Of a DNA stretch of 64,000 nucleotides, positions 1 to 9,938 are shown piece after piece. A model generated the notes under the pieces. The model made no database searches and was not told the DNA's origin. It worked only from the letters and a program-made list of their open reading frames with translations. The stretch is taken from positions 186,001-250,000 of the forward strand of contig NW_027506978.1 in NCBI RefSeq assembly GCF_052324685.1. The letters run 5' to 3'. The DNA is from Brachyhypopomus gauderio (Eukaryota; Chordata; Actinopteri; Gymnotiformes; Hypopomidae). A program made the position numbers and the translations under genes. Numbering within the stretch: position 1 is the stretch's first letter; every line of letters begins with the position of its first letter.

Positions 1-58
1 ATCGAACCCCGGTCTTCCGCGTGACAGGCGGAGATACTATCCACTATACTAACGAGGA
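1..58 (-). tRNA. tRNA-Asp-GTC: tRNA-Asp (GUC), partial at window edge (U0)
   Basis: This is the 5' 58 nt of an Asp gene on the minus strand. The last 14 nt (the 3' side of the T stem, the acceptor strand and the discriminator) lie outside the window. The anticodon is GUC. Position 64, which separates alpha from beta Asp genes, is not visible here. Confidence 0.95.
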
Positions 59-64
59 CACGTG
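59..64. promoter_or_regulatory. E-box CACGTG abutting the Asp gene 5' end (unit 1 example)
   Basis: The palindrome CACGTG directly follows the last base of the Asp gene in forward coordinates, so it occupies positions -1 to -6 of the Asp transcript. It is present at the same place in every unit, for example 2037-2042. Whether any bHLH factor uses it is unknown; a chance palindrome fixed by homogenisation is equally possible. Confidence 0.3.
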
Positions 65-821
65 CTGTGTCTTGCAGTGATGCTGAGTCAGGTGACGTGC
101 ACTTGTCCCCTTGATTTTAAAGTACTCTGAATCATTGTGCCTGCAAGGAGGTGGTAAAAAGAACACATTGTGGTGATATTGACTCACTGTTGCCATTCCT
201 CTTTTACCATCGTCAGTTTGTGGACTTATGATAGGAAAAACTCAAAGAATCTTGGTGACCTACAGGTTTGATTCATCTGCCTTCCTAGTTAAGTCATGCA
301 AACCATTTGCTGCAAAATTGGCTTTAGCTACATTGGCAATTCATTTTGTCTTTGTATTCCAGTGCATTGTACCGAACTGCAATAGCCATCTTAGATCAAC
401 TGAGATTTTGCATTTCTCTCTTTCCCACATGCAAGTTCTGAATTTCTTGGCACACATTACTGCTTTGCATCTACTAAAAGCACTCCAGAGAAAGCTTCAC
501 TTCATACCTTCATGAGGTAGGTGTCGTTTGTACTTGTATTTTGGTGGTATTTTTGTTTTTTTTTTTGTTTGTGTGCATTGTTTGTCTACTCTTGGAACAT
601 CCTGTGATTGGTTAGGGTAGGATTAGAGTTTAATTACGTTGGCCTCAGATTCTGGTTAATTCCAGGCTTCTTGTGCTAACCTTGTTGTTTGTTAGCTGTT
701 GTTGGCAGTAATTAGTTGCTGCAGGTGCACTTGCCGCCATGCTCCAAGGAGTGAATTGGGGGCGGATACATTTTTTCTCCAGCTTTGTTAGTTCTTCCTC
801 AGCCTCGCTTCTTCTTTCCTA
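59..821. other. Divergent Asp-Met spacer (unit 1 example, recurs in every unit)
   Basis: This is about 763 bp between the 5' end of Asp (-) and the 5' end of Met (+). It holds a CACGTG at its left edge, TGAGTCA at 84-90, TGACTCA at 180-186, an 95-codon open frame (228-515) that I regard as chance, an inverted CCAAT (ATTGG near 608), and a T5-G-T11 tract at about 549-566. I see no box A/box B pair, snRNA or snoRNA signature, or protein homology. The equivalent stretch recurs before every Met gene. Confidence 0.8.
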
Positions 822-894
822 GCCTCGTTAGCGCAGTAGGTAGCGCGTCAGTCTCATAATCTGAAGGTCGTGAGTTCGACCCTCACACGGGGCA
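822..894 (+). tRNA. tRNA-Met-CAT: tRNA-Met (CAU), elongator, U1
   Basis: This 73-nt gene folds as a complete cloverleaf. The acceptor GCCTCGT pairs with ACGGGGC, the D stem GCGC with GCGC, the anticodon stem TCAGT with TCTGA around loop CTCATAA, and the T stem GTGAG with CTCAC around loop TTCGACC; the discriminator is A. The G1-C72 pair and normal TTC T-loop mark it as elongator rather than initiator Met. Internal Pol III promoters are box A (positions 8-19) and box B (GAGTTCGACCC). It has no intron and no encoded CCA. This is the consensus Met sequence, shared by 20 of 32 copies. Confidence 0.97.
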
Positions 895-1478
895 GCAGAA
901 GCTTTTTGAAAAGATTGACGAGCCCCCAAAAGATGCTCAAACGCTCTTTCCTTATTCACTCGCATGCTGAGCACACCCCCTACCCTGAAAATAGTATTGG
1001 CACATGACTCTTACAGGTCATCCCTAGTTGATTCAAGCTGTGCTTTTTCTTTTGTAAATTCGCGTGTGCACAGCAAGTTGTGTTGCATCCAATTCAATTC
1101 TCTCCACTGACCGTTCAGTCAATACCTTGATGGCGTCTGTATTGACACCTCTACTGAGACATCAAGCTGCCTCTTTGGAGCATGTTTGCTCCCAGATCAA
1201 ACTGCAGTGTCGTGGAGCCAACACAGAATAATGGACCACGTCGGACACTTTTCACTTTTGATTCTTTTTGATTCACTTTTGATGACACGCTTTTGAATAC
1301 CTGATCACCTGGAATTGGTACCAGCTTGAAGTTAATAGTGAGTAGACTTATGGAGATTCATTTATTTGAATTTTCTACTCAAGCCATTTGCAACTCAGAA
1401 GCAATGACACTTGTGCACTCATCATTGAGCTTGAGGAAGTCCAAGGAATTGATCTCTATGTTACTCTCGCTCCTCCGA
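895..1478. other. Met-Ser spacer (unit 1 example, recurs in every unit)
   Basis: After the Met terminator this 584-bp stretch holds short direct repeats of CTTTTGATT-type sequence (about 1250-1280) and T-rich runs at 1044-1048. I see no gene. The frames that cross it start at GTG or TTG and run into or out of tRNA sequence. Units with the extra C here break the 79-codon frame, which argues against coding. Confidence 0.75.
903..907 (+). terminator. Pol III terminator of tRNA-Met (T5), unit 1 example
   Basis: TTTTT lies 9 to 13 nt after the Met discriminator base, which is the expected place for an RNA polymerase III stop. It is at the same offset in every unit except U14 and U15, where it reads TATTT. 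Confidence 0.85.
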
Positions 1479-1560
1479 ACTGCGATGGCCTAGAGGTTAA
1501 GGCGTTGGACTTGAAATCCAATGGGGTTTCCCCGCGCAGGTTCGACTCCTGCTTGCAGCG
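1479..1560 (+). tRNA. tRNA-Ser-TGA: tRNA-Ser (UGA), alpha form with A1-C72 mismatch, U1
   Basis: This is an 82-nt class II tRNA. The anticodon stem TTGGA/TCCAA carries loop CTTGAAA (anticodon UGA, reading UCA). The long variable arm is GGGG-TTT-CCCC, the T stem is GCAGG/CCTGC with loop TTCGACT, and the discriminator is G, as required by seryl-tRNA synthetase. The alpha form differs from the beta form by G1A, which leaves A1 opposite C72, and by G13T inside box A (TGGCCTAGAGG). It is therefore probably less stable or less well processed at its 5' end, but not clearly dead. Sixteen units carry this form. Confidence 0.88.
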
Positions 1561-1581
1561 TGAGTGTCTTGTTGGGAGTGT

Positions 1582-1606
1582 GGAAAGAGAGAGTGTGCTC
1601 TCTTCC
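1582..1606 (+). other. Hairpin in the tRNA-Ser 3' trailer (unit 1 example)
   Basis: GGAA-A-GAGAG pairs with CTCTC-TTCC around a six-base loop (AGTGTG), making a nine-pair stem with one bulged A. It lies between the Ser gene and the first T-run, 22 nt past the gene. It is conserved in every unit. Confidence 0.6.
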
Positions 1607-1616
1607 TGCTAGCCAG

Positions 1617-1620
1617 TTTT
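1617..1620 (+). terminator. Pol III terminator of tRNA-Ser (T4), unit 1 example
   Basis: The first run of four T after Ser is 57 to 60 nt past the gene in every unit, so the primary transcript would carry an unusually long 3' trailer. Most vertebrate tRNA genes terminate within about 10 to 20 nt. Confidence 0.65.
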
Positions 1621-1954
1621 AAATATGCTTCTCATGCCATTTGCAACTTTGTGCTGCCAAACTTTAGCAGTCCTAACTGATCCTGAAATAGTCCCAGGAA
1701 TTGAGTTACAAATGGCTGCTTTGTCGTTACAATGTGTTGGCATGGAAATGCAGTGGGGTCTCTTGCAGCGTAGAGGATTAACTTGCCTCTCTAATGTGAT
1801 TTGTGATGAGACCTTATGCCACCAGTGGGGAGAGCTTGCACTCACAGGTGCTTCATCCAAAGATCTTCATGCAACATAGCGATGTCTTGTTTCAGGTAAA
1901 AGAAAAAGTGCCACATTCTTTCATGGCTGGTCACTGGTTGCTCCGCCTTGCGCT
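1621..1954. other. Convergent Ser-Asp spacer (unit 1 example, recurs in every unit)
   Basis: The space between the Ser and Asp terminators contains open frames of 84 and 83 codons on opposite strands over the same bases. I judge these to be chance frames. No other element is visible. Alpha/beta marker sites here include TTTGTCG versus TTCGTCG and CAGCGTAG versus CAGCTTAG. Confidence 0.75.
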
Positions 1955-1958
1955 AAAA
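1955..1958 (-). terminator. Pol III terminator of tRNA-Asp (T4 on minus strand), unit 1 example
   Basis: AAAA on the plus strand reads as TTTT on the minus strand, starting 6 nt after the Asp 3' end. It has the same offset (7 to 10 bases left of the Asp gene) in all 32 complete Asp copies. Confidence 0.85.
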
Positions 1959-1964
1959 GAGGGT

Positions 1965-2036
1965 CTCCCCGTCTGGGAATCGAACCCCGGTCTTCCGCGT
2001 GACAGGCGGAGATACTATCCACTATACTAACGAGGA
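1965..2036 (-). tRNA. tRNA-Asp-GTC: tRNA-Asp (GUC), alpha form with G50-A64 mismatch, U1
   Basis: This is a 72-nt minus-strand gene. The acceptor TCCTCGT pairs with ACGGGGA, the D stem is GTAT/GTAT, the anticodon stem is TCCGC/GCGGA with loop CTGTCAC (anticodon GUC), and the T loop is TTCGATT; the discriminator is G. C38, the site methylated by DNMT2/TRDMT1 in tRNA-Asp, is present. The alpha form has A instead of C at position 64 (plus-strand base 1974), so the T stem CGGGG/CCCAG contains a G50-A64 mismatch. Box A and box B bases are intact. Fourteen units share this form. Confidence 0.88.
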
Positions 2037-2799
2037 CACGTGCTGTGTCTTGCAGTGATGCTGAGTCAGGTGACGTGCACTTGTCCCCTTGATTTTAAAG
2101 TACTCTGAATCATTGTGCCTGCAAGGAGGTGGTAAAAAGAACACATTGTGGTGATATTGACTCACTGTTGCCATTCCTCTTTTACCATCGTCAGTTTGTG
2201 GACTTATGATAGGAAAAACTCAAAGAATCTTGGTGACCTACAGGTTTGATTCATCTGCCTTCCTAGTTAAGTCATGCAAACCATTTGCTGCAAAATTGGC
2301 TTTAGCTACATTGGCAATTCATTTTGTCTTTGTATTCCAGTGCATTGTACCGAACTGCAATAGCCATCTTAGATCAACTGAGATTTTGCATTTCTCTCTT
2401 TCCCACATGCAAGTTCTGAATTTCTTGGCACACATTACTGCTTTGCATCTACTAAAAGCACTCCAGAGAAAGCTTCACTTCATACCTTCATGAGGTAGGT
2501 GTCGTTTGTACTTGTATTTTGGTGGTATTTTTGTTTTTTTTTTTGTTTGTGTGCATTGTTTGTCTACTCTTGGAACATCCTGTGATTGGTTAGGGTAGGA
2601 TTAGAGTTTAATTACGTTGGCCTCAGATTCTGGTTAATTCCAGGCTTCTTGTGCTAACCTTGTTGTTTGTTAGCTGTTGTTGGCAGTAATTATTTGCTGC
2701 AGGTGCACTTGCCGCCATGCTCCAAGGAGTGAATTGGGGGCGGATACATTTTTTCTCCAGCTTTGTTAGTTCTTCCTCAGCCTCGCTTCTTCTTTCCTA

Positions 2800-2872
2800 G
2801 CCTCGTTAGCGCAGTAGGTAGCGCGTCAGTCTCATAATCTGAAGGTCGTGAGTTCGACCCTCACACGGGGCA
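2800..2872 (+). tRNA. tRNA-Met-CAT: tRNA-Met (CAU), consensus, U2
   Basis: Identical to the U1 copy. The T5 stop is at 2881-2885. Confidence 0.97.
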
Positions 2873-3455
2873 GCAGAAGCTTTTTGAAAAGATTGACGAG
2901 CCCCCAAAAGATGCTCAAACGCTCTTTCCTTATTCACTCGCATGCTGAGCACACCCCCTACCTGAAAATAGTATTGGCACATGACTCTTACAGGTCATCC
3001 CTAGTTGATTCAAGCTGTGCTTTTTCTTTTGTAAATTCGCGTGTGCACAGCAAGTTGTGTTGCATCCAATTCAATTCTCTCCACTGACCGTTCAGTCAAT
3101 ACCTTGATGGCGTCTGTATTGACACCTCTACTGAGACATCAAGCTGCCTCTTTGGAGCATGTTTGCTCCCAGATCAAACTGCAGTGTCGTGGTGCCAACA
3201 CAGAATAATGGACCACGTCGGACACTTTTCACTTTTGATTCTTTTTGATTCACTTTTGATGACACGCTTTTGAATACCTGATCACTTGGAATTGGTACCA
3301 GCTTGAAGTTAATAGTGAGTAGACTTATGGAGATTCATTTATTTGAATTTTCTTCTCAAGCCATTTGCAACTCAGAAGCAATGACACTTGTGCACTCATC
3401 ATTGAGCTTGAGGAAGTCCAAGGAATTGATCTCTATGTTACTCTCGCTCCGCCGA

Positions 3456-3537
3456 GCTGCGATGGCCGAGAGGTTAAGGCGTTGGACTTGAAATCCAATG
3501 GGGTTTCCCCGCGCAGGTTCGACTCCTGCTTGCAGCG
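3456..3537 (+). tRNA. tRNA-Ser-TGA: tRNA-Ser (UGA), beta (canonical) form, U2
   Basis: This is the reference beta copy. The acceptor GCTGCGA pairs fully with TTGCAGC (including G6-U67), box A is TGGCCGAGAGG and box B GGTTCGACTCC, with anticodon UGA and discriminator G. It closely matches vertebrate tRNA-Ser-UGA and should be functional. Sixteen units carry the beta form, two of them with an extra change (U9, U10). Confidence 0.97.
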
Positions 3538-3941
3538 TGAGTGTCTTGTTGGGCGTGTGGAAAGAGAGAGTGTGCTCTCTTCCTGCTAGCCAGTTTTAAA
3601 TATGCTTCTCATGCCATTTGCAACTTTGTGCTGCCAAACTTTAGCAGTCCTAACTGATCCTGAAATAGTCCCAGGAATTGAGTTACAAATGGCTGCTTCG
3701 TCGTTACAATGTGTTGGCATGGAAATGCAGTGGGGTCTCTTGCAGCGTAGAGGATTAACTTGCCTCTCTAATGTGATTTGTGATGAGACCTTATGCCACC
3801 AGTGGGGAGAGCTCGCACTCACAGGTGCTTCATCCAAAGATCTTCATGCAACATAGCGATGTCTTGTTTCAGGTAAAAGAAAAAGTGCCACATTCTTTCA
3901 TGGCCGGTCACTGGTTGCTCCGCCTTGCGCTAAAAGAGGGT

Positions 3942-4013
3942 CTCCCCGTCGGGGAATCGAACCCCGGTCTTCCGCGTGACAGGCGGAGATACTATCCACT
4001 ATACTAACGAGGA
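3942..4013 (-). tRNA. tRNA-Asp-GTC: tRNA-Asp (GUC), beta (canonical) form, U2
   Basis: This is the reference beta copy. The T stem CGGGG/CCCCG is fully paired, and the rest is as in U1. Thirteen units carry this canonical Asp gene. Confidence 0.97.
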
Positions 4014-4774
4014 CACGTGCTGTGTCTCGCAGTGATGCTGAGTCAGGTGACGTGCACTTGTCCCCTTGATTTTAAAGTACTCTGAATCATTGTGCCTGCA
4101 AGGAGGTGGTAAAAAGAACACATTGTGGTGATATTGACTCACTGTTGCCACTCCTCTTTTACCATCGTCAGTTTGTGGACTTATGATAGGAAAAACTCAA
4201 AGAATCTTGGTGACCTACAGGTTTGATTCATCTGCCTTCCTAGTTAAGTCATGCGAACCATTTGCTGCAAAATTGGCTTTAGCTACATTGGCAATTCATT
4301 TTGTCTTCGTATTCCAGTGCATTGTACCGAACTGCAATATCCATCTTAGATCAACTGAGATTTTGCATTTCTCTCTTTCCCACATGCAAGTTCTGAATTT
4401 CTTGGCACACATTACTGCTTTGCATCTACTAAAAGCACTCCAGAGAAAGCTTCACTTCATACCTTCATGAGGTAGCTGTCGTTTGTACTTGTATTTTGGT
4501 GGTATTTTTGTTTTTTTTTGTTTGTGTGCGTTGTTTGTCTACTCTTGGAACATCCTGTGATTGGTTAGGGTAGGATTAGAGTTTAATTACGTTGGCCTCA
4601 GATTCTGGTTAATTCCAGGCTTCTTGTGCTAAGCTTGTTGTTTGTTAGCTGTTGTTGGCAGTAATTAGTTGCTGCAGGTGCACTTGCCGCCATGCTCCAA
4701 GGAGTGAATTGGGGGCGGATACATTTTTTCTCCAGCTTTGTTAGTTCTTCCTCAGCCTCGCTTCTTCTTTCCTA

Positions 4775-4847
4775 GCCTCGTTAGCGCAGTAGGTAGCGCG
4801 TCAGTCTCATAATCTGAAGGTCGTGAGTTTGACCCTCACACGGGGCA
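4775..4847 (+). tRNA. tRNA-Met-CAT: tRNA-Met (CAU) with C56T in the T loop, U3
   Basis: Base 4830 is T, so the T loop reads TTTGACC. C56 is nearly invariant: it pairs with G19 in the tRNA elbow and is the key base of the box B promoter bound by TFIIIC. This copy is probably a pseudogene or very weakly transcribed, though all stems are intact. Confidence 0.8.
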
Positions 4848-5430
4848 GCAGAAGCTTTTTGAAAAGATTGACGAGCCCCCAAAAGATGCTCAAACGCTCT
4901 TTCCTTATTCACTCGCATGCTGAGCACACCCCCTACCTGAAAATAGTATTGGCACATGACTCTTACAGGTCATCCCTAGTTGATTCAAGCTGTGCTTTTT
5001 CTTTTGTAAATTCGCGTGTGCACAGCAAGTTGTGTTGCATCCAATTCAATTCTCTCCACTGACCGTTCAGTCAATACCTTGATGGCGTCTGTATTGACAC
5101 CTCTACTGAGACATCAAGCTGCCTCTTTGGAGCATGTTTGCTCCCAGATCAAACTGCAGTGTCGTGGTGCCAACACAGAATAATGGACCACGTCGGACAC
5201 TTTTCACTTTTGATTCTTTTTGATTCACTTTTGATGACACGCTTTTGAATACCTGATCACTTGGAATTGGTACCAGCTTGAAGTTAATAGTGAGTAGACT
5301 TATGGAGATTCATTTATTTGAATTTTCTTCTCAAGCCATTTGCAACTCAGAAGCAATGACACTTGTGCACTCATCATTGAGCTTGAGGAAGTCCAAGGAA
5401 TTGATCTCTATGTTACTCTCGCTCCGCCGA

Positions 5431-5512
5431 GCTGCGATGGCCGAGAGGTTAAGGCGTTGGACTTGAAATCCAATGGGGTTTCCCCGCGCAGGTTCGACTC
5501 CTGCTTGCAGCG
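5431..5512 (+). tRNA. tRNA-Ser-TGA: tRNA-Ser (UGA), beta, U3
   Basis: Matches the U2 beta copy. Confidence 0.97.
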
Positions 5513-5916
5513 TGAGTGTCTTGTTGGGCGTGTGGAAAGAGAGAGTGTGCTCTCTTCCTGCTAGCCAGTTTTAAATATGCTTCTCATGCCATTTGCAACT
5601 TTGTGCTGCCAAACTTTAGCAGTCCTAACTGATCCTGAAATAGTCCCAGGAATTGAGTTACAAATGGCTGCTTCGTCGTTACAATGTGTTGGCATGGAAA
5701 TGCAGTGGGGTCTCTTGCAGCGTAGAGGATTAACTTGCCTCTCTAATGTGATTTGTGATGAGACCTTATGCCACCAGTGGGGAGAGCTCGCACTCACAGG
5801 TGCTTCATCCAAAGATCTTCATGCAACATAGCGATGTCTTGTTTCAGGTAAAAGAAAAAGTGCCACATTCTTTCATGGCCGGTCACTGGTTGCTCCGCCT
5901 TGCGCTAAAAGAGGGT

Positions 5917-5988
5917 CTCCCCGTCGGGGAATCGAACCCCGGTCTTCCGCGTGACAGGCGGAGATACTATCCACTATACTAACGAGGA
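5917..5988 (-). tRNA. tRNA-Asp-GTC: tRNA-Asp (GUC), beta, U3
   Basis: Matches the U2 beta copy. Confidence 0.97.
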
Positions 5989-6749
5989 CACGTGCTGTGT
6001 CTCGCAGTGATGCTGAGTCAGGTGACGTGCACTTGTCCCCTTGATTTTAAAGTACTCTGAATCATTGTGCCTGCAAGGAGGTGGTAAAAAGAACACATTG
6101 TGGTGATATTGACTCACTGTTGCCACTCCTCTTTTACCATCGTCAGTTTGTGGACTTATGATAGGAAAAACTCAAAGAATCTTGGTGACCTACAGGTTTG
6201 ATTCATCTGCCTTCCTAGTTAAGTCATGCGAACCATTTGCTGCAAAATTGGCTTTAGCTACATTGGCAATTCATTTTGTCTTCGTATTCCAGTGCATTGT
6301 ACCGAACTGCAATATCCATCTTAGATCAACTGAGATTTTGCATTTCTCTCTTTCCCACATGCAAGTTCTGAATTTCTTGGCACACATTACTGCTTTGCAT
6401 CTACTAAAAGCACTCCAGAGAAAGCTTCACTTCATACCTTCATGAGGTAGCTGTCGTTTGTACTTGTATTTTGGTGGTATTTTTGTTTTTTTTTGTTTGT
6501 GTGCGTTGTTTGTCTACTCTTGGAACATCCTGTGATTGGTTAGGGTAGGATTAGAGTTTAATTACGTTGGCCTCAGATTCTGGTTAATTCCAGGCTTCTT
6601 GTGCTAAGCTTGTTGTTTGTTAGCTGTTGTTGGCAGTAATTAGTTGCTGCAGGTGCACTTGCCGCCATGCTCCAAGGAGTGAATTGGGGGCGGATACATT
6701 TTTTCTCCAGCTTTGTTAGTTCTTCCTCAGCCTCGCTTCTTCTTTCCTA

Positions 6750-6822
6750 GCCTCGTTAGCGCAGTAGGTAGCGCGTCAGTCTCATAATCTGAAGGTCGTG
6801 AGTTCGACCCTCACACGGGGCA
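6750..6822 (+). tRNA. tRNA-Met-CAT: tRNA-Met (CAU), consensus, U4
   Basis: Consensus sequence. The T5 stop is at 6831-6835. Confidence 0.97.
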
Positions 6823-7405
6823 GCAGAAGCTTTTTGAAAAGATTGACGAGCCCCCAAAAGATGCTCAAACGCTCTTTCCTTATTCACTCGCATGCTGAGC
6901 ACACCCCCTACCTGAAAATAGTATTGGCACATGACTCTTACAGGTCATCCCTAGTTGATTCAAGCTGTGCTTTTTCTTTTGTAAATTCGCGTGTGCACAG
7001 CAAGTTGTGTTGCATCCAATTCAATTCTCTCCACTGACCGTTCAGTCAATACCTTGATGGCGTCTGTATTGACACCTCTACTGAGACATCAAGCTGCCTC
7101 TTTGGAGCATGTTTGCTCCCAGATCAAACTGCAGTGTCGTGGTGCCAACACAGAATAATGGACCACGTCGGACACTTTTCACTTTTGATTCTTTTTGATT
7201 CACTTTTGATGACACGCTTTTGAATACCTGATCACTTGGAATTGGTACCAGCTTGAAGTTAATAGTGAGTAGACTTATGGAGATTCATTTATTTGAATTT
7301 TCTTCTCAAGCCATTTGCAACTCAGAAGCAATGACACTTGTGCACTCATCATTGAGCTTGAGGAAGTCCAAGGAATTGATCTCTATGTTACTCTCGCTCC
7401 GCCGA

Positions 7406-7487
7406 GCTGCGATGGCCGAGAGGTTAAGGCGTTGGACTTGAAATCCAATGGGGTTTCCCCGCGCAGGTTCGACTCCTGCTTGCAGCG
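7406..7487 (+). tRNA. tRNA-Ser-TGA: tRNA-Ser (UGA), beta, U4
   Basis: Canonical beta sequence. Confidence 0.97.
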
Positions 7488-7891
7488 TGAGTGTCTTGTT
7501 GGGCGTGTGGAAAGAGAGAGTGTGCTCTCTTCCTGCTAGCCAGTTTTAAATATGCTTCTCATGCCATTTGCAACTTTGTGCTGCCAAACTTTAGCAGTCC
7601 TAACTGATCCTGAAATAGTCCCAGGAATTGAGTTACAAATGGCTGCTTCGTCGTTACAATGTGTTGGCATGGAAATGCAGTGGGGTCTCTTGCAGCGTAG
7701 AGGATTAACTTGCCTCTCTAATGTGATTTGTGATGAGACCTTATGCCACCAGTGGGGAGAGCTCGCACTCACAGGTGCTTCATCCAAAGATCTTCATGCA
7801 ACATAGCGATGTCTTGTTTCAGGTAAAAGAAAAAGTGCCACATTCTTTCATGGCCGGTCACTGGTTGCTCCGCCTTGCGCTAAAAGAGGGT

Positions 7892-7963
7892 CTCCCCGTC
7901 GGGGAATCGAACCCCGGTCTTCCGCGTGACAGGCGGAGATACTATCCACTATACTAACGAGGA
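7892..7963 (-). tRNA. tRNA-Asp-GTC: tRNA-Asp (GUC), beta, U4
   Basis: Canonical beta sequence. Confidence 0.97.
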
Positions 7964-8724
7964 CACGTGCTGTGTCTCGCAGTGATGCTGAGTCAGGTGA
8001 CGTGCACTTGTCCCCTTGATTTTAAAGTACTCTGAATCATTGTGCCTGCAAGGAGGTGGTAAAAAGAACACATTGTGGTGATATTGACTCACTGTTGCCA
8101 CTCCTCTTTTACCATCGTCAGTTTGTGGACTTATGATAGGAAAAACTCAAAGAATCTTGGTGACCTACAGGTTTGATTCATCTGCCTTCCTAGTTAAGTC
8201 ATGCGAACCATTTGCTGCAAAATTGGCTTTAGCTACATTGGCAATTCATTTTGTCTTCGTATTCCAGTGCATTGTACCGAACTGCAATATCCATCTTAGA
8301 TCAACTGAGATTTTGCATTTCTCTCTTTCCCACATGCAAGTTCTGAATTTCTTGGCACACATTACTGCTTTGCATCTACTAAAAGCACTCCAGAGAAAGC
8401 TTCACTTCATACCTTCATGAGGTAGCTGTCGTTTGTACTTGTATTTTGGTGGTATTTTTGTTTTTTTTTGTTTGTGTGCGTTGTTTGTCTACTCTTGGAA
8501 CATCCTGTGATTGGTTAGGGTAGGATTAGAGTTTAATTACGTTGGCCTCAGATTCTGGTTAATTCCAGGCTTCTTGTGCTAAGCTTGTTGTTTGTTAGCT
8601 GTTGTTGGCAGTAATTAGTTGCTGCAGGTGCACTTGCCGCCATGCTCCAAGGAGTGAATTGGGGGCGGATACATTTTTTCTCCAGCTTTGTTAGTTCTTC
8701 CTCAGCCTCGCTTCTTCTTTCCTA

Positions 8725-8797
8725 GCCTCGTTAGCGCAGTAGGTAGCGCGTCAGTCTCATAATCTGAAGGTCGTGAGTTCGACCCTCACATGGGGCA
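8725..8797 (+). tRNA. tRNA-Met-CAT: tRNA-Met (CAU) with C67T, U5
   Basis: Base 8791 is T, which changes G6-C67 to a G6-U67 wobble in the acceptor stem. The change is a CpG transition and is likely tolerated. U25 shares it. Confidence 0.93.
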
Positions 8798-9380
8798 GCA
8801 GAAGCTTTTTGAAAAGATTGACGAGCCCCCAAAAGATGCTCAAACGCTCTTTCCTTATTCACTCGCATGCTGAGCACACCCCCTACCTGAAAATAGTATT
8901 GGCACATGACTCTTACAGGTCATCCCTAGTTGATTCAAGCTGTGCTTTTTCTTTTGTAAATTCGCGTGTACACAGCAAGTTGTGTTGCATCCAATTCAAT
9001 TCTCTCCACTGACCGTTCAGTCAATACCTTGATGGCGTCTGTATTGACACCTCTACTGAGACATCAAGCTGCCTCTTTGGAGCATGTTCGCTCCCAGATC
9101 AAACTGCAGTGTCGTGGTGCCAACACAGAATAATGGACCACGTCGGACACTTTTCACTTTTGATTCTTTTTGATTCACTTTTGATGACACGCTTTTGAAT
9201 ACCTGATCACCTGGAATTGGTACCAGCTTGAAGTTAATAGTGAGTAGACTTATGGAGATTCATTTATTTGAATTTTCTTCTCAAGCCATTTGCAACTCAG
9301 AAGCAATGACACTTGTGCACTCATCATTGAGCTTGAGGAAGTCCAAGGAATTGATCTCTATGTTACTCTCGCTCCGCCGA

Positions 9381-9462
9381 GCTGCGATGGCCGAGAGGTT
9401 AAGGCGTTGGACTTGAAATCCAATGGGGTTTCCCCGCGCAGGTTCGACTCCTGCTTGCAGCG
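9381..9462 (+). tRNA. tRNA-Ser-TGA: tRNA-Ser (UGA), beta, U5
   Basis: Canonical beta sequence. Confidence 0.97.
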
Positions 9463-9866
9463 TGAGTGTCTTGTTGGGCGTGTGGAAAGAGAGAGTGTGC
9501 TCTCTTCCTGCTAGCCAGTTTTAAATATGCTTCTCATGCCATTTGCAACTTTGTGCTGCCAAACTTTAGCAGTCCTAACTGATCCTGAAATAGTCCCAGG
9601 AATTGAGTTACAAATGGCTGCTTCGTCGTTACAATGTGTTGGCATGGAAATGCAGTGGGGTCTCTTGCAGCTTAGAGGATTAACTTGCCTCTCTAATGTG
9701 ATTTGTGATGAGACCTTATGCCACCAGTGGGGAGAGCTTGCACTCACAGGTGCTTCATCCAAAGATCTTCATGCAACATAGTGATGTCTTGTTTCAGGTA
9801 AAAGAAAAAGTGCCACATTCTTTCATGGCCGGTCACTGGTTGCTCCGCCTTGCGCTAAAAGAGGGT

Positions 9867-9938
9867 CTCCCCGTCGGGGAATCGAACCCCGGTCTTCCGC
9901 GTGACAGGCGGAGATACTATCCACTATACTAACGAGGA
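9867..9938 (-). tRNA. tRNA-Asp-GTC: tRNA-Asp (GUC), beta, U5
   Basis: Canonical beta sequence. Confidence 0.97.

Noticed and set aside
84-186. AP-1 type sites TGAGTCA and TGACTCA as a regulatory module
   Set aside because: Seven-base motifs are expected by chance in this length, and no Pol II gene is present to regulate.
228-515. A 95-codon ATG frame repeated in every unit
   Set aside because: It is conserved only because the unit is. Across copies the changes are mostly amino-acid changing (K/E, R/K, S/I, P/A, F/I) with few silent ones, there is no recognised domain, and it lies between Pol III genes.
822-894. Initiator tRNA-Met
   Set aside because: The acceptor begins G1-C72 and the T loop is TTCGACC; vertebrate initiator has A1-U72 and an AUCG-type T loop.
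1479-1560. Selenocysteine tRNA
   Set aside because: The anticodon is UGA (reads UCA), not UCA. The 82-nt length and 7+5 acceptor/T arms are those of tRNA-Ser.
1388-1612. A 74-codon frame through the Ser gene
   Set aside because: It starts at TTG and is read across the whole tRNA-Ser gene, so the structure is explained by the tRNA.
1609-1879. Overlapping 83- and 84-codon frames on opposite strands
   Set aside because: Both occupy the same spacer, have no recognisable domain or hydrophobic pattern, and recur only by repetition.
1803-2030. A 75-codon frame into the Asp gene
   Set aside because: Its C-terminal half is the antisense of tRNA-Asp.
2848-3087. A 79-codon frame after Met
   Set aside because: It starts at a GTG inside the tRNA T stem and is broken by one extra C in eight units.
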